Source of the DNA: SLID01 sp041667545
GTDB taxonomy: Bacteria; Omnitrophota; Gorgyraeia; Tantalellales; Tantalellaceae
Direction of reading: 5' to 3'
DNA: 26,131 bases
Assembly: GCA_041667545.1 (NCBI GenBank)
Contig: JBAYES010000028.1
Location: forward strand, 1-26,131
Shown in pieces: positions 22,501 through 26,131 of the stretch. A program made the translations under genes and the position numbers. How positions within the stretch are numbered: the first letter of the stretch is position 1; every line of letters starts with the position of its first letter. The notes under the pieces are model-generated. The model was given only the letters and a program-made list of their open reading frames with translations, searched no databases and had not been told where the DNA came from.

Positions 22501-24157
22501 TCCAAATACTGGCTACCGCCAGAGCCGTAACACCAAGCGAGTCCAGCACTTTTCGCGATTCAGTAAATATCTCCCCTGCCAACAGCGCGGAATACGGGCT
22601 TTCGTAATCCTCACAATTCTTGAAACGCGGTATTATGGATACATAAGATATCCCCGCATTCCTGAAGAGGTCCGCGATATTCTCCGTATGGAACCCGCCC
22701 GTTATGATAATGCCGTTATCCCCGGGATACAGATTTTCCAGGAACGCTTCATCCCGCTTAAAAGCGTATTCGTAGAACAGTTCCATTTCTTCCCTATACC
22801 GGTCAAGATGAATTACCGCGGCATCGGGCCGGGCGGTTATCCCATAACGCGGGGCATGGGTATCTATGAACACCGTAAAGTCCCGGGTGTTGAAAGATGG
22901 CCTGTTTGCCCTATAATACCTGTAATCTTCTTTGGTCAGATTGATCCCGAAAAGGTTCTCCATCAGACTGAGATGTTTGGAAAGAAGCGCGAGTTGTTCT
23001 TCTTCGGTATCCCGGCAGAGTATTTCCCTTAAATTATCGCCGAGCAACTCTATCTCCGGCATTATCCTCGTCTTATCTACGGCTTCATAAGCGGAGATAT
23101 ATGCCATATAATTCTGCAGATCGGAATAGCTGTCGAGCTCAACGCCCGTAAGGCGCGCGCACCGGCTGAGATGGGCGTAGTATTCATCCGGGGATATCCT
23201 CTCTCGCCTGAACTCCAAGGTCTTTATGACAAACCTCTCCAGTTCCCTTCTCGATAACAGTTTTTCCAGTTCGTCTATCAGTTTTTTCCTCTGGATATTG
23301 GCCAGATCGAAGTCAATATCGCCTTCCCGCGAAAGTGACAGGTTTAAAAGCGAGATATTGGGAAAGCTATCTATGTCTATACCATTTTCCCCGGACGATC
23401 TGATCAGCCACTCTAAATATTCCTTTAATCCGATACTTCCCGATTTGTACGAAGAATATTTCAGGTCAAGCTCACGCATCCCGGCGGAATACATATGCCT
23501 TTTAAGATCGCCGAATATATGCCTGAACGTTCTCATGTGCCTTTCTACTTCATCCCTGTACCGCGATGAATCCCTGTAAGCGTTAAGGTTGGCAATGTAT
23601 AATTCCACATCCTCAACCCCCCATAACTCTGCCTTATCGGGGTTATTTATGGCAAAGAACTCCGCGCCGTTTACAAGGCCCTCTTTGACAAAATAATCGG
23701 CTACCTTATGCCGGATATCCTTATCGTGTATACGGGTGAATATAGAAAGGTCATATTCACCGGCCCCCCCTTCAAGATTGACCGACCTTATGCCGTACTG
23801 CCCGGCAAGGTAGCCGATTATCTCGGATATCCTCATCTGACAGGCGTAATTACAATGCGCGTCCTGAATATGTATTACGGTTCTGGAGCCTTCCCCGGCA
23901 TTGTAATGGTCATTTACCGTACCGAGGAACACGGGAAGAGTGAAAGCGTCTACATTAAGTTCTTTGAAGTTACCCGGGCCGTCCGATACCGCAACGTCAC
24001 GGCCGGTAAAGATTGGGGTTGCCATAACGGCCCAGGCCGCGTCATGTAATACCGTAGTAGTGAAAAAGGCCGCAAGAGTGACCAGGCTCACAAGTACCCT
24101 TAAAGGTTTTCTCTTAAAAAGTATCGGTTTACTATTCGTATTCCCGTCCGATGTCAT
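10532..24157 (-). CDS. Giant 4,541-residue multi-domain exported or membrane protein
   Basis: One uninterrupted frame of 13.6 kb. The ATG at 24157 follows GAGG with 7 bp spacing. Domain order by residue: signal-like segment (18-43); EreA/ChaN-like domain (50-545); ADP-ribosyltransferase-like domain (640-825); membrane segments (861-957); GHKL ATPase with unusual motif order (1070-1365); long helical TPR-like array (1645-2365); second GHKL ATPase (2715-3000); HELAH zincin-like region (3195-3315); HELNH region (3385-3525); five HEAT-like repeats (3538-3725); caspase-like domain with His3869 and Cys3921 (3805-4015); MHEAM region (4060-4225); helical C-terminus. Enzymatic domains linked by repeats suggest a polyvalent effector, used against a host, prey or competitor, or a very large signalling protease (inference). 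The giant size and the HIQDAH-type N-terminus fit Omnitrophota. No frameshift or decay is visible, so it is under selection. Domain families need profile searches. Confidence 0.9.
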   Translation of the reverse strand: MTSDGNTNSKPILFKRKPLRVLVSLVTLAAFFTTTVLHDAAWAVMATPIFTGRDVAVSDGPGNFKELNVDAFTLPVFLGTVNDHYNAGEGSRTVIHIQDAHCNYACQMRISEIIGYLAGQYGIRSVNLEGGAGEYDLSIFTRIHDKDIRHKVADYFVKEGLVNGAEFFAINNPDKAELWGVEDVELYIANLNAYRDSSRYRDEVERHMRTFRHIFGDLKRHMYSAGMRELDLKYSSYKSGSIGLKEYLEWLIRSSGENGIDIDSFPNISLLNLSLSREGDIDFDLANIQRKKLIDELEKLLSRRELERFVIKTLEFRRERISPDEYYAHLSRCARLTGVELDSYSDLQNYMAYISAYEAVDKTRIMPEIELLGDNLREILCRDTEEEQLALLSKHLSLMENLFGINLTKEDYRYYRANRPSFNTRDFTVFIDTHAPRYGITARPDAAVIHLDRYREEMELFYEYAFKRDEAFLENLYPGDNGIIITGGFHTENIADLFRNAGISYVSIIPRFKNCEDYESPYSALLAGEIFTESRKVLDSLGVTALAVASIWNQLGQNNAVRMPRELAAAQIEMGIRIARATGLNGIEIATDDGRRRFDLNGDPIIDEDGIEGENFYYVSLQQLFPQPEALIGSLTQNNPTEVVGAEGNPRVVYHGTPSGGFGTFDLTRVGESSQNMGWYGKGLYFSAKPEVASGYAGFDVMPGAAVYPAHVTIRNPFQLSTQVTPQVISRMLGLVGWTNKQKEILGQKLRAPDTFVDAAGIPLDTADFLQMLFDRDVPDQFPTAEKWTNLLKANGYDGVFVEKDGEPMYEIVVFEPGQVHLLHSPTEVDTSHAPSLILPSTRRLGERLFSFLPDTGTRGMIKEGLIGLLAGVVELPFTYIPWFARMHGEQSERELRQRNIGMLFINLASLAALLIGHSLGYSLTDLVLFDVVNRIVSHGLVWNDIIRPIGAILGYEIAPLVVEDERHSLAESPYSREMAIDGVFKGVDLEHFVVAQTKLAEKNLSGDTLRIIIGRLNLELSDEHNEDEIYKKIWEFLAKTGYSKEIIDLINGETYQNPELTKDVERQNKNPRLQSIFEAIANSLDAHGYKIGQFGIGVKQVLRWLSENRKDRVEVFTRTSDGMPYQLTLIKDEHGQHYIQIHEISHEKFLSIARESGGSDMTHGTVVRVSVEDKIPRTKKEGTQSQSNSQEVIIGEIHKYFPFVAEVDIFTQIHGDPEQKVNDFDSKVVVVPPGDGTLSHADTNGRFIRVSVSDRHITVADNGRGMEAGIIARMFVPHEGTKHVESFDERTQAKEKEKVKVIYDPGQARRISFSRNGRIITAVDIPKEICSQATLEGGLFVDLAGLIDVSASWDNIRIPVSFKPGTPSDFQAGIEYIVEQILERNMNLSDIEKVKFINTLTVGLDGLIRANANFEQAVKIIRGSIQQSLSPVIERIRAEGVVILPHDRQFDKLALPAGREVVFLHEKLFDWHWSSSMESLGGQVVPEVTFGTENRRILVVAPFTKESTRWIRIFSRIWHFLSRDERIPLIKTDRFIAIPRELGQKVVELIEKRKKGLSDDEEEKLKSLLEKINIITGEVVVTSYEVAEVMTNMNLAPLMRAEPGRVDTAAIDGFLAYPPSLRVSVPDRAGFDDAFSTAGWIGSPVERCKALSGIAVVMQRKGLIDHSDKLWKSVRVESADVHEMVINTIEYLAAMIETGNHENVKETCDSISGWIDARPGLQSKKTLYRLAEINAKLGRIDRARRYLEEGEKVEDGFIEIPARVRAITAVVEAEISTGSITNAADMIIDPRDPLDTVIVASILNDFRKLTLVQINAINDYFENRGSKIKTTEEYVNEYMDLVSGFNWGRAVIAITEVAKNVAEWRIPFAQEIFKEAERRIKTDELDVRIQYIFLSKIAAAQAEAGLVDDAVRVAGALPEGTHKAAAVAAIGSAYVRTGKIEEARTVLTEAVILGGFESSAALIPIAILQAEIAAAETEETDPSVFSEMHKIAGQCTSVLDKLHAFAAIAVAEHKAGLTDMANKTINYAKDLLFDLTDLVESPRACITIAEAQKELGIDPGDMFETAEKRIKKGIPGSALADQIQLRCELAVALSKAGLADRSAGVFSSILTDMANFDDRYSFGVLDIILAFTEAGRIEHTTSLLSDIKYPSGKAYYLTEMAKVQMKNHQNLAAKDSITRAISLVEQSSDPGPDKLNALISIAEAQTELGLNEQAGKTLHKVREVASRFEDHIDRTSAFLRIGLILEKLGNLKKARMYFDQAIARYQTEDNSTKGFLLYLIIGACRKSDVMTGIMEENGGITRKSIASNDHTQEFVDQEFYRELALSQADKGKIEEALKTAEKINSGYDKSKVFSHIAIVQAKAAGSRTTREFHPKAPRESEDEAVELWNKEILPKRDIFIRQAQSGYQPILDCMSDHGPEEFHGQIKDEVKEKIGSLYERQERMISENFQDFAGGKPLVLDFLPFERFCRETALINEALPGFLTSLKKQLSQEEYTLRAEIYRQFFANLMEVGIDLKGNEHIERVDDDFLMAIALGWKPSTADQVMAISVLTEFITALRSVSNDVLNFEVSLKIFELLAGFSKKDPELNTRVMAAQLSKILALKPLARDKFLADMITAFSSLERAKIKRYLQSPQEPINLGRARSFAFYLTHDVKHLAEKEWAAPKGEDIILPEGGISISQIIKLDQQRRKKGPRDFMTMDYLLNNLNDLPERSERMESVLGRYVTGQRESGAYTAEIAQNSRDATRNMRGELVIDFYCQNNGTEYVEEASDNGTGALNEIALIIDKSSKDLEKHPEKFLQDLEETGCFGTGKYTMFEGVDRLEIITRNNDRAFMFTYNVQHESGKLPKISLTGIRKIDDDRLAKGVTVRRIKSTENTVPELDCLLAKRAWRDFAGLSQDEHFTIYFVDDEGEKAPLTVKQEQLAEVGFKVELPGQKTEDFGSLRLISAEDMPLQIVERAGLRVSEIKPEYLELVPRSFHEFVPKLGITIQIPLSDPIWDRSAFKDEDVYLPFIQRYVAIAFYRAMAYKAMVQTSPQFTFADFPHDWETNSSYWRSIDPERDIQVIKMKEKINSGRAGDISHDDLKSLLVPEGKIDKEQKAICLILMLDVAADPGYPDRKSSLLGRRLAVVDKEAAKAQKEQLARGGSSDIYVPRKEDIPHFEEKKRQAETIESAYKQLSDIESYIASPETYSSGERKLIDLGLNISRNFGIEDIILLNGNVSFAGAFGMFNNKRTMFLSRTIAGHMGESAPGMVDIATNTIIHELAHLLEEFAREDNREDLWEQGYVSNVRGLTHDATGGFFSEAMRFAAAVSLANDGEEIFGETDTGFEGEVEEQPIYFHAAWSKLEGGSEKMKWRGDVVDATKLSNIKSRIKDQSERERVQVSIDNRNVEVYVDENLMNMVRNNTTKDFDISAFVRARIQEYPPMTDEIVIVLLDESGHLFEDCTANGFVGVNKELFEIGLSQTGLQKILERGLAHELNHEALVFEKAVLGEMSAEDILLRMTQGIERTVEGMMAKNDLAGLVLEQSDMNILAEKLSYVAIREIALNSEVLAEKCLSVMEKVLARKGDYPRDIYSSAVHLIREIALNNETLVDRCLSVLKEVLIREGHLGTVYDGAADAIGRIALNNETLASKCLGFLEGVLTGEGFPLNAYPSAAQAIWGIARKDSSLIQQSTVTALEAELTREGHYPGYDACVSAANAICAIAEAKPALIKEGSLSKLIFSLPKHFHNHTFIHYQLYYNPHFIQSTTRFSEESRYSIGLAVYHLLKQYGRTPDTAKPEEIEGAINYIIAGREFVGDEEVYSDKRKAINICHEEKNCNPDILEAIQKGRVLGKPMSFKGADQKEAIKEKIRTTEGPLTIWFNGHGGPNHLWLSSGQIGSEESENVQHPFAISYKELASWLKDRGSLGEVVLLLDSCYSYDFTLQLLNEIKIQKAEGLPIVISAANMGRIAGMNTFLDGVSSQVKQDQPLFLGDVISGLESKEVFKMQDSSLFVPNEKLSNLTHPFAGRQVVEVPAESRHAGIPGSVTALSGPGRNILPISIPEGVTDLGFEGGIGEIDTAAFDRLWVNREAWQSLDLRTELGDEAYAVITDRAMGSGYERGISQMEVRLVDQSEMGLIVPENKEVFVVRDGNRILVLDTYWQSFSDETTPESLRKGKNSKLNLIMHEAMADWCQRNNVPADDIPMLIEGLLKGIGGTYEREYDFERRLAHLGVNIDRSIDGEREPAAKKIIKVLDTGAFFLPPGKALSDDEMGRDLITKSMTEAGTNILDIIFRGIHNGKESYDFITANPVVKLPDEGGDVRTHKDAYTLLTGATTRIRGAAQSFIVKHKIGNLQLDYGVAVEHALGVIEKIGDLNPGSQKDKIKERQSLIHYSIARSILDELTSEMNKKDSKIKNRIEKIIGEKTDLRGWLSERVMLDIIDDKAENEKGEELITIMPFGRVSLLGIAKLNIGHVALSGDPVAIREALTPLAYANALLSGRLDQFQDILKDLQDEFEKDNEFFRKMFMIGLPEITKLRYETMRELFEAEVAVLRSL
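11483..11980 (-). other. Giant protein: MHEAM region, residues 4060-4225
   Basis: LNLIMHEAMADWC (4167-4178) sits after strands EVFVVRDGNRILVLDTYW (4129-4146), an arrangement like the HELAH and HELNH regions. The second histidine of HExxH is Ala, so it may be a decayed zincin helix. It is followed by a poorly conserved-looking C-terminal region (4340-4541) that is largely helical. Confidence 0.3.
12113..12745 (-). other. Giant protein: caspase-like (C13/C14/CHAT-type) domain, residues 3805-4015
   Basis: A strand ending in TIWFNGHGGPNHLWLSSG (3863-3880) supplies His3869. A second strand, GEVVLLLDSCYSYDF (3912-3926), supplies Cys3921 in a D-S-C turn. A further strand, PIVISAANMGRIAG (3943-3956), follows. 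The His-Gly and Asp-x-Cys pair on adjacent strands, 52 residues apart, is the catalytic dyad layout of the caspase/CHAT/legumain clan. Both catalytic residues are intact. Confidence 0.7.
12983..13546 (-). repeat. Giant protein: five tandem ~40-residue HEAT-like repeats, residues 3538-3725
   Basis: Repeated cores are IREIALNSEVL (3545), IREIALNNETL (3585), IGRIALNNETL (3624), IWGIARKDSSL (3663) and ICAIAEAKPAL (3705), each followed by a second helix such as AEKCLSVMEKVLARKG. Spacing is 39-42 residues. At DNA level the first copies are still alike (CATTGTTAAGCGCGAT recurs at about 117-120 bp), so duplication is fairly recent. It forms an alpha-solenoid just before the caspase-like domain. Confidence 0.75.
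13583..14005 (-). other. Giant protein: second HExxH region (HELNH), residues 3385-3525
   Basis: The motif GLAHELNHEALVFE (3477-3490) follows DEIVIVLLDESGHLFEDC and lies just before the HEAT-like repeats. His3480-Glu3481 and His3484 form an HExxH helix. I cannot name the third ligand with confidence; Glu3490, Glu3496 and Glu3500 are near. Confidence 0.4.
14213..14575 (-). other. Giant protein: zincin-like metalloprotease region with HELAH, residues 3195-3315
   Basis: NTIIHELAHLLEEF (3261-3274) is a good HExxH zinc-protease helix (His3265, Glu3266, His3269). A preceding strand (KRTMFLSRTIAGH) and a downstream GGFFSEAMRFAA, with Glu3306 as possible third ligand 37 residues on, fit a gluzincin-like arrangement. 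Protease activity is inferred only from this pattern. Confidence 0.5.
15158..16015 (-). other. Giant protein: second GHKL (Hsp90/MutL-like) ATPase domain, residues 2715-3000
   Basis: Canonical order: N-box AEIAQNSRDA (2737-2746), G1 ASDNGTGA (2771-2778), G2 ETGCFGTGKYTMF (2806-2818) and a GVTVRRI segment (2867-2873), followed by an alpha/beta extension ending near IPLSDPIWDRSAF. All residues expected for ATP and magnesium binding are present, so ATP binding is likely. Confidence 0.7.
17063..19225 (-). repeat. Giant protein: TPR-like helical array, residues 1645-2365
   Basis: About 720 residues of helix pairs with recurring patterns such as AAAQAEAGLVDDAVRVAGAL, AIGSAYVRTGKIEEARTVL, ISIAEAQTELGLNEQAGKTL and LILEKLGNLKKARMYFDQAI. 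Alternating A/L/G positions and G-x-x-x-x-A turns are those of tetratricopeptide-type solenoids, with units of roughly 34-45 residues. It is probably a protein-binding scaffold between the two ATPase domains. Confidence 0.7.
20063..20950 (-). other. Giant protein: first GHKL ATPase domain with unusual motif order, residues 1070-1365
   Basis: The N-box FEAIANSLDA (1078-1087) is followed only a few residues later by KIGQFGIGVKQ (1091-1101), a G2-type ATP lid, and then THGTVVRV (1163-1170). The G1 motif DNGxGM, which normally sits between the N-box and G2, appears downstream as VADNGRGM (1260-1267), followed by MFVPHEGTK. This is either a rearranged ATPase or a variant domain followed by the relic of another. 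Confidence 0.6.
21287..21577 (-). other. Giant protein: membrane-segment region, residues 861-957
   Basis: Two clear hydrophobic stretches, GLIGLLAGVVELPFTYIPWF (865-884) and GMLFINLASLAALLIGHSLG (902-921), are followed by less hydrophobic LVLFDVVNRIV and IIRPIGAILGY segments. Two to four membrane crossings are possible. Their number decides whether the ATPase and protease half lies inside or outside the cytoplasm. Confidence 0.55.
21683..22240 (-). other. Giant protein: ADP-ribosyltransferase-like domain, residues 640-825
   Basis: VVYHGTPSGGFGTFD (652-666), GWYGKGLYFSAKPEVASGYA (678-697) and MYEIVVFEPGQV (809-820) follow the order seen in the ART domains of polyvalent proteins. They supply a His655-Tyr685-Glu811 triad of the PARP-like H-Y-E type. 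Such domains transfer ADP-ribose from NAD to targets and are often toxins. The coding DNA here looks richer in G+C than its neighbours, which may mark a separately acquired module. Confidence 0.65.
22523..24010 (-). other. Giant protein: EreA/ChaN-like domain, residues 50-545
   Basis: Starts with VIHIQDAHCN (94-103), then an amphipathic helix and SVNLEGGAGEYDLS (125-138). It ends with GIIITGGFHTENI (482-494) followed by GISYVSIIPRF. The pattern of a His near the N-terminus, a strand ending in Glu-Gly, a long helical insert and a late GGFHT motif is reminiscent of the erythromycin esterase/ChaN/TraB superfamily. The match is by motif only; the substrate is unknown. By the leader peptide, this domain should lie outside the cytoplasm. 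Confidence 0.45.
24029..24157 (-). other. Giant protein: N-terminal signal-like segment, residues 1-43
   Basis: A basic start (FKRKPLR, 14-20) is followed by the hydrophobic VLVSLVTLAAFFTTTVL and an AWA motif at 41-43, an acceptable signal peptidase I site. The protein should enter the Sec pathway, either cleaved after Ala43 or kept as an N-terminal anchor. Confidence 0.75.
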
Positions 24158-24205
24158 TTTTAAACCTCATTTATCTTATTTTTAAAGCTTTTAACAAACA
24201 GGCGT

Positions 24206-24247
24206 AAAAAAACCCTCGTCGGAATATGTAAAAAAACACCCGACAAG
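24206..24247 (-). terminator. Intrinsic terminator or attenuator upstream of the giant gene
   Basis: On the minus strand, CTTGTCGG (24240-24247) pairs with CCGACGAG (24215-24222), 8 bp with one G-U, around a 17-nt loop. It is followed by GG and seven Ts (24206-24212). It lies 104 bp past the stop of the phosphoesterase gene and about 50 bp before the giant ATG. No good promoter is visible between it and the giant start, so either the giant is read through from upstream or the hairpin acts as a leader attenuator. Confidence 0.65.
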
Positions 24248-24351
24248 GCATGCGTCTGCCCGCATTGCTATATAATTAAAACTTATCTGATAGGCATATG
24301 AAAAACAAGCAAACACTTCTTACTTTTAGAAGGATTAACAAATGGCGTTTT

Positions 24352-26131
24352 TTATGCCGCTTTAATGAATTCTTGCGCGAATTTGTGCATTTCTACCATG
24401 GTTTCGATGTCGGCTGTAAATGCCGGCGGTAAAAACCATTCGATGGCGCGGTTCACTCTTTGTGTTTTATCCGCGCTTATAAAATGACCAACTATCTCTT
24501 CGGTAAGCATAACATCTTCCCGCACGACGCTGTAAAGGGATATTAACCGTGAAACAATGTCTGGCTTTATTCTTGCCAGATGATCCGCCGCGCTCTTGTC
24601 CCCTTTTTCGGCTCTCTTTCCAGCTATGGCCAGAGCGGCCTTCGCCAAACCTATCACAAAAGCCGATTCGAAATCGCTATAATTGGCCTTGCCCTCAAGA
24701 TCCAAGACAGGCGCCTCAAGCGCCACGGGATATTGATTCCCACGGATCTCCTTGCCTTCGTCCCTGATCCATTTAAGCAGTGAAACGGATGTAATGGGGA
24801 TCTCTACCGAATCGTCCGGGACCCTCTCCCGTAAAGGATCCCGGGCATGTATGCGCGAAGGCGTCCCTATCCCCAGAAGTGAATCGCGGACGCTGTCGTT
24901 AAGCATAAGTGCCGATTCCTTTCTCACCACGTTCCTGACTTTTTCCGCGAACTCCGCGGGATCGGGAGAAGCATCCATGATCCGTTTGATGTGACCGGGG
25001 AAAATGTTACCCGGCGCGGTATCGTCCAGAACAACACCTTTTGTGAAAATAAAATTCACGTTTTCATGGCTCCCGAAAAGCATTATCAGAAATGCCATAG
25101 TTTCAGCGTTCAATTCGATGTTCTTTATGCCCGGGGAAACAAGCGATACATCTACCACAATATCTATCTCGGGCATCTTATCGCCGGCGGGAAGGCTTTC
25201 CTGGAAATTTCGAAGCACCCGTGAAATACACCTGTACAGCTTAAGCCCTTCCTTATTGAGCCGCAGAAGCCGCTCTTTGAAACTGTCTACCCTTTTGGAG
25301 TTCCTGTCGGATATGACCTCTCTTACCATTCCGGAATATTCGTCCCATTCTTCCGGAAAATATTCTTCGCCGGAACCGCTCTTTTCGTCGGCATAAACCG
25401 CGAAAGCAATACCGTCCTCGAATACAACAGCCGCCCTCCCGCCCCCAAAAGCGCCGGTCATACCCACATCCGCGGCTATTAATGTCCTCTCTCCGGATGA
25501 GTCTCTTTTAACGGATATAATGCCTTCTTCAATGAAGGGGGTCGGATCATGGAATACTATCTCATCAAAAGGCAAACGATCCATTTCAAATTGCGTGATC
25601 TCAGAAAAATATACGTCGGCTATTCCTTTTCGGCGGCGTCCCTTTATATGCGGCGGAGCCCTGAACAGGGTACTTTCAAATCTATTGATCTCGATCGCTT
25701 GCTTTAGCGTATTGTTCGCGGCTTCCGCGAAAACAGCCGGGTCGCTAACATCTATCCCGAGCTCTTTGCCGAATTCCTCAACTACCGGGCTTATCACTAC
25801 GCCGTGAGAAAGAACCTTCCCTCCAAGATGGCTAACAAAGATAAGTGATCCGTTCATAACATCTTCCCGTATCATCTTTACAAATTCTCCGTCGTTCGCC
25901 CATAATTCTTCGTCGAATCCGACGATCCTGCCTTTTGATTTCAGCATTTCCGCCTGGCCTTTCCATTCACAATCGGAATGTTTGAAAAGGTAATAAAGTT
26001 CATGGTTCCCCATAAGCCGTATCACTTCGCCACCGGCTGATCCGGCTTTTTTCTGTAAACCGCGCAGGTATTTGAACGCCTCTATTGATTTATCTCCCCG
26101 GTCGGGAACATCACCTCCCTCGAACAATTTG
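24352..26131 (-). CDS. Metallophosphoesterase-domain protein, start beyond the right edge
   Basis: At least 591 residues, numbered from the Leu codon at 26127. The frame is open to the edge (Lys before Leu), so the true start and the first metal motif (usually GDxHG) are outside. Visible calcineurin-like motifs are GGDVPDRGD (4-12), RLMGNHELYYLF (37-48), FVSHLGG (97-103) and, further on, IVFHDPTPF and ADVGMTGAFGGGRAAVVF. These give the metal-binding Asp, Asn-His and later His residues of PPP/Shewanella-type phosphatases. After about residue 270 comes a domain of about 320 residues that I do not recognise, including NIELNAETMAFLIMLFGSH and KEIRGNQYPVALEAPVLDLE. The gene is followed after 194 bp by the giant gene on the same strand. 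It may act on phosphoproteins, nucleotides or ADP-ribosyl products; the sequence does not decide. Confidence 0.75.
   Translation of the reverse strand, partial: KLFEGGDVPDRGDKSIEAFKYLRGLQKKAGSAGGEVIRLMGNHELYYLFKHSDCEWKGQAEMLKSKGRIVGFDEELWANDGEFVKMIREDVMNGSLIFVSHLGGKVLSHGVVISPVVEEFGKELGIDVSDPAVFAEAANNTLKQAIEINRFESTLFRAPPHIKGRRRKGIADVYFSEITQFEMDRLPFDEIVFHDPTPFIEEGIISVKRDSSGERTLIAADVGMTGAFGGGRAAVVFEDGIAFAVYADEKSGSGEEYFPEEWDEYSGMVREVISDRNSKRVDSFKERLLRLNKEGLKLYRCISRVLRNFQESLPAGDKMPEIDIVVDVSLVSPGIKNIELNAETMAFLIMLFGSHENVNFIFTKGVVLDDTAPGNIFPGHIKRIMDASPDPAEFAEKVRNVVRKESALMLNDSVRDSLLGIGTPSRIHARDPLRERVPDDSVEIPITSVSLLKWIRDEGKEIRGNQYPVALEAPVLDLEGKANYSDFESAFVIGLAKAALAIAGKRAEKGDKSAADHLARIKPDIVSRLISLYSVVREDVMLTEEIVGHFISADKTQRVNRAIEWFLPPAFTADIETMVEMHKFAQEFIKAA

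Noticed and set aside
21914..23032. A 372-codon plus-strand open frame antisense to the giant gene
   Set aside because: It lies wholly inside the well-supported giant frame. Its translation is rich in Arg/Tyr/Pro with no recognisable domain, as expected for an antisense shadow of a codon-biased gene.

Overview
The window reads as chromosomal DNA from an uncultured Gram-negative bacterium with an outer membrane. It carries a LolA-like periplasmic protein and a beta-barrel ending in Phe. Its 13.6 kb open reading frame encodes a multi-domain protein of 4,541 residues with a Sec-type leader. Giant proteins of this kind are best known from Candidatus Omnitrophota (former OP3), so that lineage is my best guess (inference, no search run). 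Every confident gene lies on the minus strand; only a gene tail and a doubtful small ORF at the left edge are on the plus strand.

Layout, left to right. (1) 1-494: plus-strand gene tail, then intergenic DNA with one copy of a composite repeat. (2) 495-4631, transcribed right to left: an XRE-cupin regulator, an M20-type hydrolase homologue, an acetate kinase homologue and a second, degenerate acetate kinase homologue. The last three overlap (4 and 17 bp). The hydrolase and second kinase have lost residues expected for catalysis, and the first kinase has altered active-site loops. (3) 4632-5109: regulator promoter, then DNA with inverted repeats and no gene. (4) 5110-10248, transcribed right to left: ArsR regulator, RND/MMPL exporter, LolA-like protein, outer-membrane barrel and a small DUF2892-type membrane protein. 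These form a compact operon with an operator-like palindrome over the ArsR promoter. (5) 10285-10531: second copy of the composite repeat. (6) 10532-24157: the giant gene. (7) 24158-24351: a 194 bp gap with a strong intrinsic terminator/attenuator. (8) 24352-26131: a metallophosphoesterase-domain protein whose start lies beyond the right edge.

The exporter operon resembles known RND/LolA-like/outer-membrane sets that move a hydrophobic molecule across the envelope; the substrate is unknown. The kinase/hydrolase operon looks like enzymes redeployed for sensing or for a changed substrate. The giant protein joins, in order: a leader peptide, an EreA/ChaN-like domain, an ADP-ribosyltransferase-like domain with an H-Y-E triad, membrane segments, a GHKL ATPase with unusual motif order, a long TPR-like array, a second GHKL ATPase, zincin-like HExxH sites, HEAT-like repeats and a caspase-like His/Cys domain. 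This set recurs in polyvalent toxins and in bacterial conflict or host-interaction proteins, and it is the most likely undescribed system here. Domain calls come from reading motifs by eye.
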